Positions 1 through 6,435 of a stretch of DNA of 12,146 nucleotides are shown piece after piece. The DNA is from an uncultured Oscillospiraceae bacterium. Its GTDB lineage: Bacteria; Bacillota; Clostridia; Oscillospirales; Acutalibacteraceae. Position 1 is the stretch's first letter, and every line of letters begins with the position of its first letter. The DNA is taken from NCBI GenBank assembly GCA_900549945.1, contig URQJ01000041.1, forward strand, positions 1 to 12,146, written 5' to 3'. The notes under the pieces were generated by a model. The model saw nothing but the letters and a program-made list of their open reading frames with translations, did no database searches and was not told the DNA's origin. The position numbers and the translations under genes are program-made.

Positions 1-1254
1 ATCGATGCGGGTCACGTCTACGCCGCCGACCTCCACCGTGCCCGAGGTCGCGTCCCAGAAGCGGGGGATCAGGCTGGCCGCGGTGGTCTTGCCGCCTCCG
101 GAAGGCCCTACCAGCGCCACGGTCTGGCCCGGCTCCGCCGTGAAGGAAACATGGGAGAGGGCGGGCACTTCCGCGCCGTCATAGGTAAAGCTCACATCCT
201 TAAATTCCACCCGGTTGCCCTTCGGTGCCAGCGGGCGCTCGGGCGCCTTCAGCGTGGGCGCTTCCATGACCTTGCTGATGCGGCCCAGCGCCGTGCCAGC
301 CAGCATCATGCCGGAGGCGGCAAACATGATCTTGGCGAGCGCCGTGGAGATGATGGCGGAGAATATCGCGTAGAAAGCGAAATTCGTGACAAAGCCGGCA
401 AAATCGCCGCTGGCCAGAGCGCCGGGCGCCAGAAACAGCGCGGCGGGAACAAGGAACACGAACGCGCCCTCCGTAAAGGTCAGATTGACCGACTGTGGAA
501 CCCGGCACACTTTCGACTGGTAGTGCTCGGCCTTGCTGCTGTACTCCTCGATGGCCTGCTGAAACGCCTTAAAGGAATACACCGTCTGCTGGAAGATCTT
601 CACGACCGGGATACCGCGGACATACTCGGTGCCCGCCTTGGTCATGCGGTCCTGCGCGGCCTGATACGCCGCCATCAGATGGGCGTTTTTGCCGCCCATC
701 ATGAAGCCCATTGCAAGCACCGAGATCACCGCTGCCAGCAGGCAGGCCGCGCCCATCCGCCAGTCAAAGACGAACATCAGCGCCAGCATGGTGATGAAAA
801 GGACGATTGTGCCCACAATATCCGCGAGGTTGTGGGCAAGCAGCGTTTCGGTGTCGGCGGCCGCCGCGTCAAGCCGGCCGCGGATCAGGCCGGAGGCGTT
901 GGCGTCGAAGAAGCCGAGCGGGGCCCGCATCACGTGGGTGATGCCCTGCTTGCGGATGTTGGACGCCGTGCGGAACGCCGCAAGATGGGTGCACATCAGG
1001 CCCGCGAAATAGATCACAATGCCGCCTACCGCAAAGGCGAACGCCAGCCACCCGTATTGGGTGACGTTTTGCGCCTGCGTCCACGCCGGCGCGACGGCGA
1101 TCAGGTCCCGGGCCGCGAGCCAGATGCAGATGTAAGGCGCCATGCTCAGCAGCATGGACACCGCTGACAGAGCCAGCCCCAAAAAGGTCAGGCTCTTGTG
1201 GCTGCCCGCATAGCCGAGCAAAACCGCGAAGTCGCTCTTCTTTTCTTTTTTCAT
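1..1254 (-). CDS. ABC transporter, fused permease/ATP-binding protein (half exporter), 3' end outside the window
   Basis: Partial protein, 418 residues visible, in the membrane. It is a type-1 exporter-fold half transporter: hydrophobic segments at roughly 22-50, 70-92, 145-165, 168-187 and 262-312 form the permease, then the nucleotide-binding domain begins near 348 (VEFKDVSFTYDG). Walker A is GPSGGGKTT at 383-391; the Q-loop, signature and Walker B lie beyond the left edge. The ATG at 1254 is preceded by an AGGAGGT ribosome site. It follows the tetR-type gene on the same strand but has its own promoter. Half transporters of this kind pair with a second half, expected next to the left. The substrate cannot be read from the sequence; drug export, lipid or peptide export, or siderophore-type import by exporter-fold proteins are all possible. 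Certain as an ABC protein, unknown in function. Confidence 0.93.
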   Translation of the reverse strand, partial: MKKEKKSDFAVLLGYAGSHKSLTFLGLALSAVSMLLSMAPYICIWLAARDLIAVAPAWTQAQNVTQYGWLAFAFAVGGIVIYFAGLMCTHLAAFRTASNIRKQGITHVMRAPLGFFDANASGLIRGRLDAAAADTETLLAHNLADIVGTIVLFITMLALMFVFDWRMGAACLLAAVISVLAMGFMMGGKNAHLMAAYQAAQDRMTKAGTEYVRGIPVVKIFQQTVYSFKAFQQAIEEYSSKAEHYQSKVCRVPQSVNLTFTEGAFVFLVPAALFLAPGALASGDFAGFVTNFAFYAIFSAIISTALAKIMFAASGMMLAGTALGRISKVMEAPTLKAPERPLAPKGNRVEFKDVSFTYDGAEVPALSHVSFTAEPGQTVALVGPSGGGKTTAASLIPRFWDATSGTVEVGGVDVTRID

Positions 1255-1287
1255 TGGATTACCTCCTATTACAATTTGCTTTGGCTG

Positions 1288-1312
1288 GCAGCCCGGTTTT
1301 CGGCCGGGCTGC
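1288..1312 (-). other. Hairpin in the 5' leader of the ABC transporter gene
   Basis: Perfect 9-bp arms (GCAGCCCGG at 1288-1296 and CCGGGCTGC at 1304-1312) around a 7-base loop, between the promoter and the ribosome site of the ABC gene. No T-run follows on the minus strand, so it is not a normal terminator. It may affect mRNA stability or translation. Confidence 0.45.
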
Positions 1313-1330
1313 TGTCCATCATAAATATCA

Positions 1331-1360
1331 ATAAGTTAGCTAAGACTAACCTATTTGCAA
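1331..1360 (-). promoter_or_regulatory. Promoter and inverted-repeat operator of the ABC transporter gene
   Basis: On the minus strand a -35 candidate TTGCAA (1355-1360) is followed after 16 bases by a -10 candidate TAACTT (1338-1333). An inverted repeat with 9-base arms (ATAAGTTAG at 1331-1339, CTAACCTAT at 1346-1354, one mismatch, spacer of 6) fills exactly the space between and over the -10. A repressor bound there would block transcription. The half-site resembles the TTAGGTTAG half-site of DtxR/IdeR-type boxes, though with wider spacing. The neighbouring TetR protein is the other candidate binder, but its own promoter carries a different repeat. Confidence 0.5.
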
Positions 1361-1382
1361 AAAAATAGGGGGGCGCACGCAG

Positions 1383-1410
1383 GCGCTCTGTCCGCCGCAG
1401 GACAGAGCGC
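1383..1410 (-). terminator. Hairpin after the tetR-type gene, possible terminator
   Basis: Perfect 11-bp inverted repeat (1383-1393 with 1400-1410, loop of 6) located 14 bases past the stop codon of the regulator. On the minus strand the T-run (T7, 1365-1359) comes only 17 bases later, so it is a weak intrinsic terminator at best, but the stem is strong and correctly placed. Confidence 0.45.
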
Positions 1411-1423
1411 AGTCTGCCGGCCG

Positions 1424-2041
1424 TCACGGCGTCATCAGCCGCGCCCAGCCGGCTGTGTAGAATGCCCGAAGCTGCTCCACATAGCGAACCGCCTGCTCGT
1501 AGGGCATGTCGTGGACAACCACCTCAAAAATACCGCTGAACATGCCGCTCGCGAGGATGTGGCACATCTGCCGGTCCACCTCCGGCACATTCTGCCCCAA
1601 ACGGCGGAGCACCTCGATATACTGCAGGGTGGATTCGACCTCGACCTCCACCATATTGTGGACGAAATTCTCGTAGCTTGTGCCCTCCGAGCGGCCCAGC
1701 AGCAGCTTTACAGGCTCGCGGTGCAGGCAGATATAATCCAGCATCCAATGGATATAGGCGCCGGATTCCTCGCCCATGCGCGCCGGCTGATCCTGCTCGG
1801 GCAGCTCGGCAAAGGAGATCTGCGCCGCCATGAACCTGCCCATCAGGGCGGCGGCATGGGGCTCTACGATAGAGGCAAACAGTGCCTCCTTGCTGGAAAA
1901 GTAACCGTAAAAGGCGCCGGTGGTTACCCCGGCCTGCTTCACGATCTGCCGCAGAGAGGCGCCGTGAAAGCCCTTTTCGGCGAACTCCTCCATCGCGGCT
2001 TCTTGGATTTTCTTCAATGTAACCGGTGAATTTTCCTGCAT
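1424..2041 (-). CDS. TetR/AcrR family transcriptional regulator
   Basis: 205-residue DNA-binding repressor of usual family length. The N-terminal helix-turn-helix (about residues 8-52) has the family pattern: LKKIQEAAMEEFAEKGF, then ASLRQIVKQAGVTTGAFYGYF, then SKEALF. The C-terminal part is a variable ligand-binding helical domain. The ATG at 2041 was chosen because GGAG lies 7 bases upstream; an upstream in-frame GTG at 2086 would place the operator inside the coding region and has no ribosome site. A promoter with an overlapping inverted repeat lies directly upstream, suggesting autorepression. The next gene downstream on the same strand is an ABC half exporter, the usual kind of target for such a regulator. 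The ligand is unknown. Confidence 0.93.
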   Translation of the reverse strand: MQENSPVTLKKIQEAAMEEFAEKGFHGASLRQIVKQAGVTTGAFYGYFSSKEALFASIVEPHAAALMGRFMAAQISFAELPEQDQPARMGEESGAYIHWMLDYICLHREPVKLLLGRSEGTSYENFVHNMVEVEVESTLQYIEVLRRLGQNVPEVDRQMCHILASGMFSGIFEVVVHDMPYEQAVRYVEQLRAFYTAGWARLMTP

Positions 2042-2053
2042 GACACACTCCGT

Positions 2054-2106
2054 ATAACAGTGATATGTAACGATGTTATGATACACCTGCCGCCGGATTC
2101 TGTCAA
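2054..2106 (-). promoter_or_regulatory. Promoter and putative autoregulatory operator of the tetR-type gene
   Basis: Minus strand: -35 TTGACA (2106-2101), spacer of exactly 17, -10 TATCAT (2083-2078). An inverted repeat with ATAACA (2054-2059) and TGTTAT (2074-2079), 14 bases apart, starts at the -10 and covers the expected start of transcription, a position suited to autorepression by the TetR protein. The promoter is a confident call; the operator is inferred from symmetry and position. Confidence 0.7.
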
Positions 2107-2326
2107 GAGGGGAAAAACGCTTTTTGCCGGTATTTTAAGCATGGATTTCAAAAAACGGCGGCTGCATTCAGCCTCGCGGCCTGCACGGTACGGGAAGCGC
2201 GGCGGCAGAGCGGAAATGACGCCGGATGTACGGCGCAGAACAGGAGCGGCGCCGTTTGCACAGCGCCGCTCCCTCGCAGTTTTATGATTATCCGCAGGCA
2301 GTACCGTGCGGTGCGGCCTATGGGCT
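2107..2326. other. Non-coding stretch between the sirtuin gene and the tetR promoter
   Basis: No gene could be supported here; small open frames have no ribosome site and no recognisable protein. Two hairpins are visible. One has perfect 10-bp arms (GGAGCGGCGC at 2243-2252, GCGCCGCTCC at 2263-2272) but no T-run on the minus strand. The other is a short 5-bp stem (2160-2173) followed on the minus strand by six T (2155-2150). Either could end the sirtuin operon. Confidence 0.6.
2150..2272 (-). terminator. Possible terminator region of the peptide/sirtuin operon
   Basis: Downstream of the last gene of the operon on the minus strand come a strong GC stem (2243-2272) and then a small stem (2160-2173) with six T four bases beyond it (2155-2150). 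Neither alone is a textbook intrinsic terminator, so the exact end of transcription is unclear. Confidence 0.3.
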
Positions 2327-3217
2327 TTATTGGGCTTTTTTCTCCAGTGTTTCCAAGGCGTGGAGCACGTCCCCGATGTCGCCGTTTATGCAGACGGCCT
2401 GCCGGCTGATCTCCTGCGGGCAAACGGCCTCGCCGTTGTTGACCGAGACGTAAACCGCCTGCGGGTTGGCGGCCGTCATCTGCCAGAAAGGATATTTGAT
2501 GATGCCGGGGGTATTATAGCCGACGCCGAGTTCTAAGAACAGGATGCGCTGGCTGCGCCGCGAGCGCAGAAAAGCGGCGTATCGCTCGGATGCACGGTGC
2601 CAACCCGCATCCTCCACAAAGGCTTGGTCGGCCCGCAGATTCATGGTTAGGGGCTTTCCGCAGTGCGGGCAGACGGGCAGCAGGGCGGAGGGGATGCGCA
2701 TATCCCGCTGCTGTTCGAGCATTTTTAGAATCGCACCGCGGTTGTCAAAGGTTTCCGCACAGCACGGCTCGGCACACTGAAAAAGGCCGTAGTCGCCCTG
2801 CGTGTAAAACAGGCGCTTTTTATCGAAGCCGGCTTTTTGAAAGCAGTGGTCGACGTTGGTCGTCAGTACAAAGTAATCCTTGTTCTTTATGAGCCGCAGC
2901 AGGGTGCCGTACACGGGCTTCGGCGCATCCATATAGCGGTTTACATAGACATAGCGGCTCCAGTAGGCCCAGTATTCCTCCGGCGTTTTATACGGATAGA
3001 AACCGCCGGAATACATGTCGTGAAAGCCGTATTTTGCTTCGAAATCGGCAAAGCTGCTGCGGAAGCGCTCGCCGCTGTAGGTGAATCCCGCCGAGGCGGA
3101 GAGTCCCGCGCCGGCGCCGATAACGACGGCGTCCGCCTGAGAAAGGCTCTCCAGAACCCGCTCAAGGCTCTTGGAGCAGGCGGCTGTAGATTGTATAGTC
3201 GATGTCCTTGAAAACAT
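2327..3217 (-). CDS. Class M sirtuin (SirTM), probable protein ADP-ribosyltransferase
   Basis: 296 residues, cytoplasmic, SIR2 fold. The NAD-binding loop is GAGAGLSASAG (34-44) and TTNVDHCFQKAGF (119-131) follows. At the place where deacetylating sirtuins carry the catalytic His-Gly, this protein has Gln140-Gly141 (YTQGDYG). Zinc ligands are probably C148 with C152 or C153, and C183/C186 (CPHC). The Gln substitution and the adjacent macrodomain gene are the marks of the SirTM class, shown in Staphylococcus and Streptococcus to ADP-ribosylate a lipoylated GcvH-like protein. No GcvH-like gene or lipoate ligase is visible here. The ATG at 3217 has a GAGGTG ribosome site, so the gene overlaps the macrodomain gene by 56 bases. 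It is the last gene of the operon. The target in this organism is unknown. Confidence 0.9.
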   Translation of the reverse strand: MFSRTSTIQSTAACSKSLERVLESLSQADAVVIGAGAGLSASAGFTYSGERFRSSFADFEAKYGFHDMYSGGFYPYKTPEEYWAYWSRYVYVNRYMDAPKPVYGTLLRLIKNKDYFVLTTNVDHCFQKAGFDKKRLFYTQGDYGLFQCAEPCCAETFDNRGAILKMLEQQRDMRIPSALLPVCPHCGKPLTMNLRADQAFVEDAGWHRASERYAAFLRSRRSQRILFLELGVGYNTPGIIKYPFWQMTAANPQAVYVSVNNGEAVCPQEISRQAVCINGDIGDVLHALETLEKKAQ

Positions 3218-3941
3218 TGAAAATCACCTCTATAGAACTGTTTGTCTGCTGGATGTAATCCCTTACGGTCTGCACGGCGATCGCCGCGGCGGATTCATTT
3301 GGAAAGTGAAATTCGCCGGTAGAGATGCAGCAGAACGCGATGCTTTTGACGGCGTTTTGCTCTGCGAGCGCCAAACAGGAGCGGTAGCACGACGCGAGAA
3401 GCGCCCGGTCTCGGTCGGTAAGCCGGCCGCGCACGACCGGGCCGACAGTGTGCAGGACGCAGCGGCAGGGCAGGTTGAAGGCCGGTGTGATCTTGGCGTG
3501 GCCCGTTTCCTCGGCGCACCCCTGCTGTGCCATGATTTTGGCGCAGGCGGCTCGGAGCTGCACACCGGCATAGGTGTGAATGGCATTGTCGATGCAGCCG
3601 TGATTCGGGTGAAAGCAGCCGAGCAGGCCGCTGTTTGCGGCGTTTACGATCGCATCGCATTTCAGCGCGGTGATATCGCCCTGCCACAGATACAGGCGGT
3701 CCCGTACAGGCCGGAGTGTGCGGTAGTCGACGACACCCTTTTGCTCGGTCTCCGCTTGCAGGTAGGCGTCCTGCACCCTTAAAAAATCCGGGCGGGCCGC
3801 AAGCGGCGGACGTACGTTGAGCAGTGCCCGCAGAAGCAGGCGCTGTGCCTGCTTGTCCTCCGGAAGCGCCGTCTCCCTGTACTGCGGCTGTTCGGCGAGC
3901 AGCGCGCCGATCAGAAAACGTCTCCGCTCATCCTGTGTCAT
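3162..3941 (-). CDS. Zinc-dependent macrodomain, protein-ADP-ribose hydrolase
   Basis: 259 residues, the usual length of the zinc-macrodomain proteins paired with SirTM. An N-terminal helical extension (1-80) precedes the macrodomain: WQGDIT (86-91), NAANSGLLGC (100-109), then the zinc-macro signature C109, H114, C116 followed by IDNAIH, and the phosphate loop STGEFHFP (207-214). Known members remove ADP-ribose from proteins modified by the partner sirtuin, making the modification reversible. The start at 3941 overlaps the stop of the upstream 75-residue gene as ATGA, which indicates translational coupling; the frame stays open upstream, but that part has no macrodomain-like sequence. The gene overlaps the sirtuin by 56 bases. 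The family assignment is firm; the substrate is inferred from the partner. Confidence 0.92.
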   Translation of the reverse strand: MTQDERRRFLIGALLAEQPQYRETALPEDKQAQRLLLRALLNVRPPLAARPDFLRVQDAYLQAETEQKGVVDYRTLRPVRDRLYLWQGDITALKCDAIVNAANSGLLGCFHPNHGCIDNAIHTYAGVQLRAACAKIMAQQGCAEETGHAKITPAFNLPCRCVLHTVGPVVRGRLTDRDRALLASCYRSCLALAEQNAVKSIAFCCISTGEFHFPNESAAAIAVQTVRDYIQQTNSSIEVIFNVFKDIDYTIYSRLLQEP

Positions 3942-4165
3942 ACGGCATCCTCCTTCCGGCACGGCGCCGCCTCCGGATCGCCGGAAAAGTCCCAAACGCC
4001 GATTCCGGCGCCGGCGTCCAATCTTCTGCCGATTTTTTCCGGCGCGGTAAAAATTGCGACCACACCCGTGGAGATGATTTGCGGGGCCTCGAGAATTGAT
4101 TTGCAGAGGCTTTCGCCCGGATCGACGCGCAGGTAGAGCGTGCCGTTCATCATTCTGTATTCCAT
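3938..4165 (-). CDS. Small protein of unknown function (75 aa), translationally coupled
   Basis: 75 residues starting MEYRMMNGTLYLRVDPGES, acidic at the C-terminus, no signal peptide and no membrane segment, two Cys. It begins 6 bases after the flavin reductase stop and ends in an ATGA overlap with the macrodomain start; this placement, rather than homology, is why it is called a gene. The first 20 or so residues recall the N-terminus of PPC/DUF296 domain proteins (MEY-R-x-G-x-x-x-x-R-x-D-x-GE), but the protein is about half their length and the rest does not follow the family, so this may be chance or a truncated relative. Starts at 4153 or 4150 (Met5, Met6) are possible because the ribosome site before 4165 is weak. 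It could be a partner or target of the ADP-ribosylation pair, which is speculation. Confidence 0.55.
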   Translation of the reverse strand: MEYRMMNGTLYLRVDPGESLCKSILEAPQIISTGVVAIFTAPEKIGRRLDAGAGIGVWDFSGDPEAAPCRKEDAV

Positions 4166-4171
4166 AGATTT

Positions 4172-4711
4172 TCACGTGCCTTTCTTTTCGTCCTGTACCA
4201 GAACCCGCAGAATTTCGCCGACATACATCTCGTGAAAATCCTGCTTCGGATAATTGAAGGGGATCAGGGCGGTGTCTGCAAAACCGGCCGCTGTGAGCGG
4301 TGCATGGTAGAGCTTCCGGCAGATATAGACCGTACTGGCCTCTTCGAAAAAGACGGTGCCGTGCGCATAGACGGGCGTCAGCCCGGCCCGCACAGTTTTA
4401 TCCCCATTCCGGCCGGAGTGGCTGCCAAGATACCCGAGCGCTTGTTTGAAGCCGCCGCCAAAGTGAGACAATGCGAAATATGGCTCGCGATCCAAAAAAG
4501 CCTTGGTGTATCGGCTGGGACGAACATAACAGACCGCCGTGGGCAGCCGGTTCGCATGGCTGCCGCGTTCCCAAAGCGTGCCGAAATTCCCCCAAGCGAC
4601 CGTCATTGCATTGAAGCCGATTTCTTCTGTTCCGGCGGAAAGTGCCATCCAGTCGTCCCCGAATGCGGTGAATGGGTTCAGTGACAGTGCTTTTACTGAG
4701 ATTTCCTTCAT
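4172..4711 (-). CDS. Flavin reductase family protein (FMN-binding split barrel, flavoredoxin-like)
   Basis: 179 residues, cytoplasmic. Family features are NAMTVAWGNFGTLWERG (34-50), a PTAVCYVRPSRYTKAF segment, YFALSHF, the SHSGRNGDK loop, and the late motifs EASTVYICRKLYH and FHEMYVGEILRVL. Such proteins bind FMN and either reduce free flavin with NAD(P)H or carry electrons to a partner. Its start ATG shares one base with the nitroreductase stop (TGATG), a typical coupling arrangement. Placed after a radical SAM enzyme and a nitroreductase, it may supply electrons to one of them. The subfamily is clear; the electron partner is inferred from position only. Confidence 0.88.
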   Translation of the reverse strand: MKEISVKALSLNPFTAFGDDWMALSAGTEEIGFNAMTVAWGNFGTLWERGSHANRLPTAVCYVRPSRYTKAFLDREPYFALSHFGGGFKQALGYLGSHSGRNGDKTVRAGLTPVYAHGTVFFEEASTVYICRKLYHAPLTAAGFADTALIPFNYPKQDFHEMYVGEILRVLVQDEKKGT

Positions 4712-5309
4712 CAGTCAATGCCTCCCACGCGCAGGATACGGCCGGGGTTCCGGGGCTTCGGCGTGGGGTGCGCGTCTCCGGGCCGCGGGTATCCGAGCAA
4801 AAGCTGCATCACAGCGTAGTAATCCGTCCGGATGCCCCAGCGGCGCAGGATATCCTGACCGTACGGGTCGGCGAAAGCCGTCCAGCCCTGCCCGATGTAG
4901 CAGGAGCCGACGCCGAGAGATTCCGCCGCGAGCATCATGTTTTCGGCGGCAGCGGCGCAGTCGTCTGTGGAAAAAAGGAAGTTCTTCGGCGCAAAAAGGG
5001 TGATCACCGTCGGCGCGTCATAAAAGGCATTGCGCAGATTGGGGTCGTCCGCAATACTCGGCTGCTCTTTGGAGACATAGCTCGCCGCTGTCGCCATGCG
5101 CGGGCTGGAATTTGCCCGCTTTATTCTGCCGAGGCGTTCGTTGACCGCGCGGTCCTGACAGACGGCAAACAGCACGCCCTGCCGGCCGCCCGCGCTCGGC
5201 GCGTACAGCCCGGCCTGCAGGATCTGATCCAGGTATCCTCCGGAAGCTGCTTTGTGTCGAACCGCCGGATGGAACGCCGGTGCAAAATGGTCTGTATCGT
5301 TTCGTTCAT
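4711..5309 (-). pseudogene. Nitroreductase family protein, interrupted by a single frameshift
   Basis: Joining two frames gives a protein of about 199 residues, normal for the FMN-dependent nitroreductase family. The first 26 residues (MNETIQTILHRRSIRRFDTK then QLPEDT) carry the family HRRSIRRF motif. The continuation lies in another frame: DQILQAGLYAPSAGGRQ, then MMLAAESLGVGSCYIGQGW and the end GRILRVGGID. The break is at about 5231-5233, where one base appears to be missing (ACC-TG-GAT for ACC-xTG-GAT). No slippery heptamer is visible there, so this is a real deletion or an assembly error rather than programmed frameshifting. The start lies 1 base past the radical SAM stop and the stop overlaps the flavin reductase start, so the intact gene clearly belonged to the operon. 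The role would be FMN-dependent reduction or oxidation, possibly of the modified peptide. Confidence 0.85.
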
Positions 5310-5310
5310 G

Positions 5311-6345
5311 TCAGTCAATCTCCTTCCAGCACTGTGGGTCGGCGGCGTAAAAATCCCCGTCCCTGCCGCTTGCAACGGCCGGACAGCCCCGGCACCACGC
5401 CTTGAGCACGCATTTGGCGCATTTTTCGAACCGATCGTAATCGCGGTAGCGTTCCATTTGGCAGACCCAAACGTCCGCGATCCGATCCTGAAATACGTTG
5501 CCGACTTTGCTGTTCTGCACGCGGCGGCAGGCGTACAGGTCGCCGGTCGGCAAAATGGTCATGTGGCAGTTTCCGCAGTTGCATCCGCCGTAGATCGTGC
5601 CGGGCTCAGCCGCCTCGGGAATCTTGAACGCACCGGTCTCGTACGCGTACAGCGTCCATAGGTGATCCTTTTTATTGAAGTAGGTCTTGCAGCCTGCCGC
5701 CTCGTACACCTTGAATTTCCGGTCGCACTCCGCCAGAAGCCGGCGGTAGCGCAGCGGCTCGATGCCCACGTCTTTTTCCTCGCTCGTGGGGCAGTAGCGC
5801 GCAAAGGCGAATACATCCGCGCCGGCCTTCACAACGGCGTCGATGATGTCCGGAACCTCGTCGATATTGGCGCCGGAAACCGTCGTCATTACCACACTGC
5901 GGATCCCGGCGCGGTTGATGCAGCCGATTTTTTCCAGCGTGACCGCAAAGCTGCCGGGCTTGCGGAACCAATCGTGCGTGCGCTCCATGCCGTCCAGCGA
6001 GAGCTGGTATTTTTGGCACCCGCAGGCTTTCAGCCGCGTGCACACTGCGTCGTCCAGATGGAACGGATTGCCGAGGATGGTGAAGGGGAGGCCGTGCGAT
6101 TTCATCAGCTCGAGGAGCCTCCAGAAATCCGGGTGCAGGATTGGGTCGCCGCCGGTGATATAAAAATAGGGCAGCCGATTGTTGACAGAGCAGAAATCGA
6201 GGCACTTGTAAAAGGTTTCCTCGAGCTGTGCCCAGCTCATGGAATCCAGCTTTTTGCAGCTGTTTTCCGAGAAGATGTAGCAGTGCTTGCACCGCTGGTC
6301 GCACGCATCGGTGATGTGCCACTGAAAGGCAAAGTATTGCTTCAT
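5311..6345 (-). CDS. Radical SAM/SPASM domain protein, ACGX peptide system (probable RiPP maturase)
   Basis: 344 residues, cytoplasmic. The radical SAM cluster motif is C15-x3-C19-x2-C22 in ITDACDQRCKHCYIF; GGDP (65-68) is the SAM-binding GGE-like motif. The C-terminal SPASM region is Cys-rich: C255, C257, C260, C273, then C309, C312, C318, C321 and C339, enough for two auxiliary iron-sulfur clusters. Enzymes of this architecture install thioether or other cross-links in ribosomal peptides. The short gene just upstream encodes a peptide with ACGX repeats, the kind of substrate that NCBI/TIGRFAM names link to a 'radical SAM/SPASM domain protein, ACGX system' (from memory). A GAGG ribosome site lies before the ATG. 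The enzyme class is firm; the chemistry performed is not known from sequence. Confidence 0.93.
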   Translation of the reverse strand: MKQYFAFQWHITDACDQRCKHCYIFSENSCKKLDSMSWAQLEETFYKCLDFCSVNNRLPYFYITGGDPILHPDFWRLLELMKSHGLPFTILGNPFHLDDAVCTRLKACGCQKYQLSLDGMERTHDWFRKPGSFAVTLEKIGCINRAGIRSVVMTTVSGANIDEVPDIIDAVVKAGADVFAFARYCPTSEEKDVGIEPLRYRRLLAECDRKFKVYEAAGCKTYFNKKDHLWTLYAYETGAFKIPEAAEPGTIYGGCNCGNCHMTILPTGDLYACRRVQNSKVGNVFQDRIADVWVCQMERYRDYDRFEKCAKCVLKAWCRGCPAVASGRDGDFYAADPQCWKEID

Positions 6346-6371
6346 ATATAGAAAACCTCGCTTTATAAGAG

Positions 6372-6421
6372 ACCGGCATCTGCCGGTGTGTATTCGGGAA
6401 TTCCCGGCAGAGCGCCGGGAA
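6372..6421 (-). promoter_or_regulatory. Two hairpins between the precursor peptide gene and the maturase gene
   Basis: The 90 bases between the two genes hold a stem TTCCCGGC (6401-6408) with GCCGGGAA (6414-6421), loop of 5, and a second stem ACCGGC (6372-6377) with GCCGGT (6382-6387), loop of 4. Neither is followed by a T-run on the minus strand. Structures here could protect the precursor mRNA or reduce read-through, giving more peptide than enzyme, as seen in many peptide-modification operons. Confidence 0.5.
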
Positions 6422-6435
6422 CCGCAGGGACGGAA

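Noticed and set aside
151..1167. Long plus-strand open frame opposite the ABC transporter
   Set aside because: Arg/His-rich shadow of a clear ABC transporter with Walker A on the minus strand; no family resemblance.
1288..1312. Hairpin as terminator between tetR and the ABC gene
   Set aside because: It lies downstream of the ABC promoter, in the leader, and has no T-run on the minus strand.
3942..4175. N-terminal extension of the macrodomain protein to 337 residues
   Set aside because: The upstream part is Arg-rich, matches nothing of the family, and overlaps the flavin reductase end and the 75-aa frame; the ATG at 3941 gives the normal length.
5220..5245. Programmed ribosomal frameshift in the nitroreductase
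   Set aside because: A -1 shift would restore the frame, but no slippery heptamer or downstream structure of the known type is visible; a missing base explains it more simply.
4672..5661. 329-residue plus-strand open frame across flavin reductase, nitroreductase and radical SAM genes
   Set aside because: Antisense to three recognisable genes, with biased composition; a GC-rich shadow frame.
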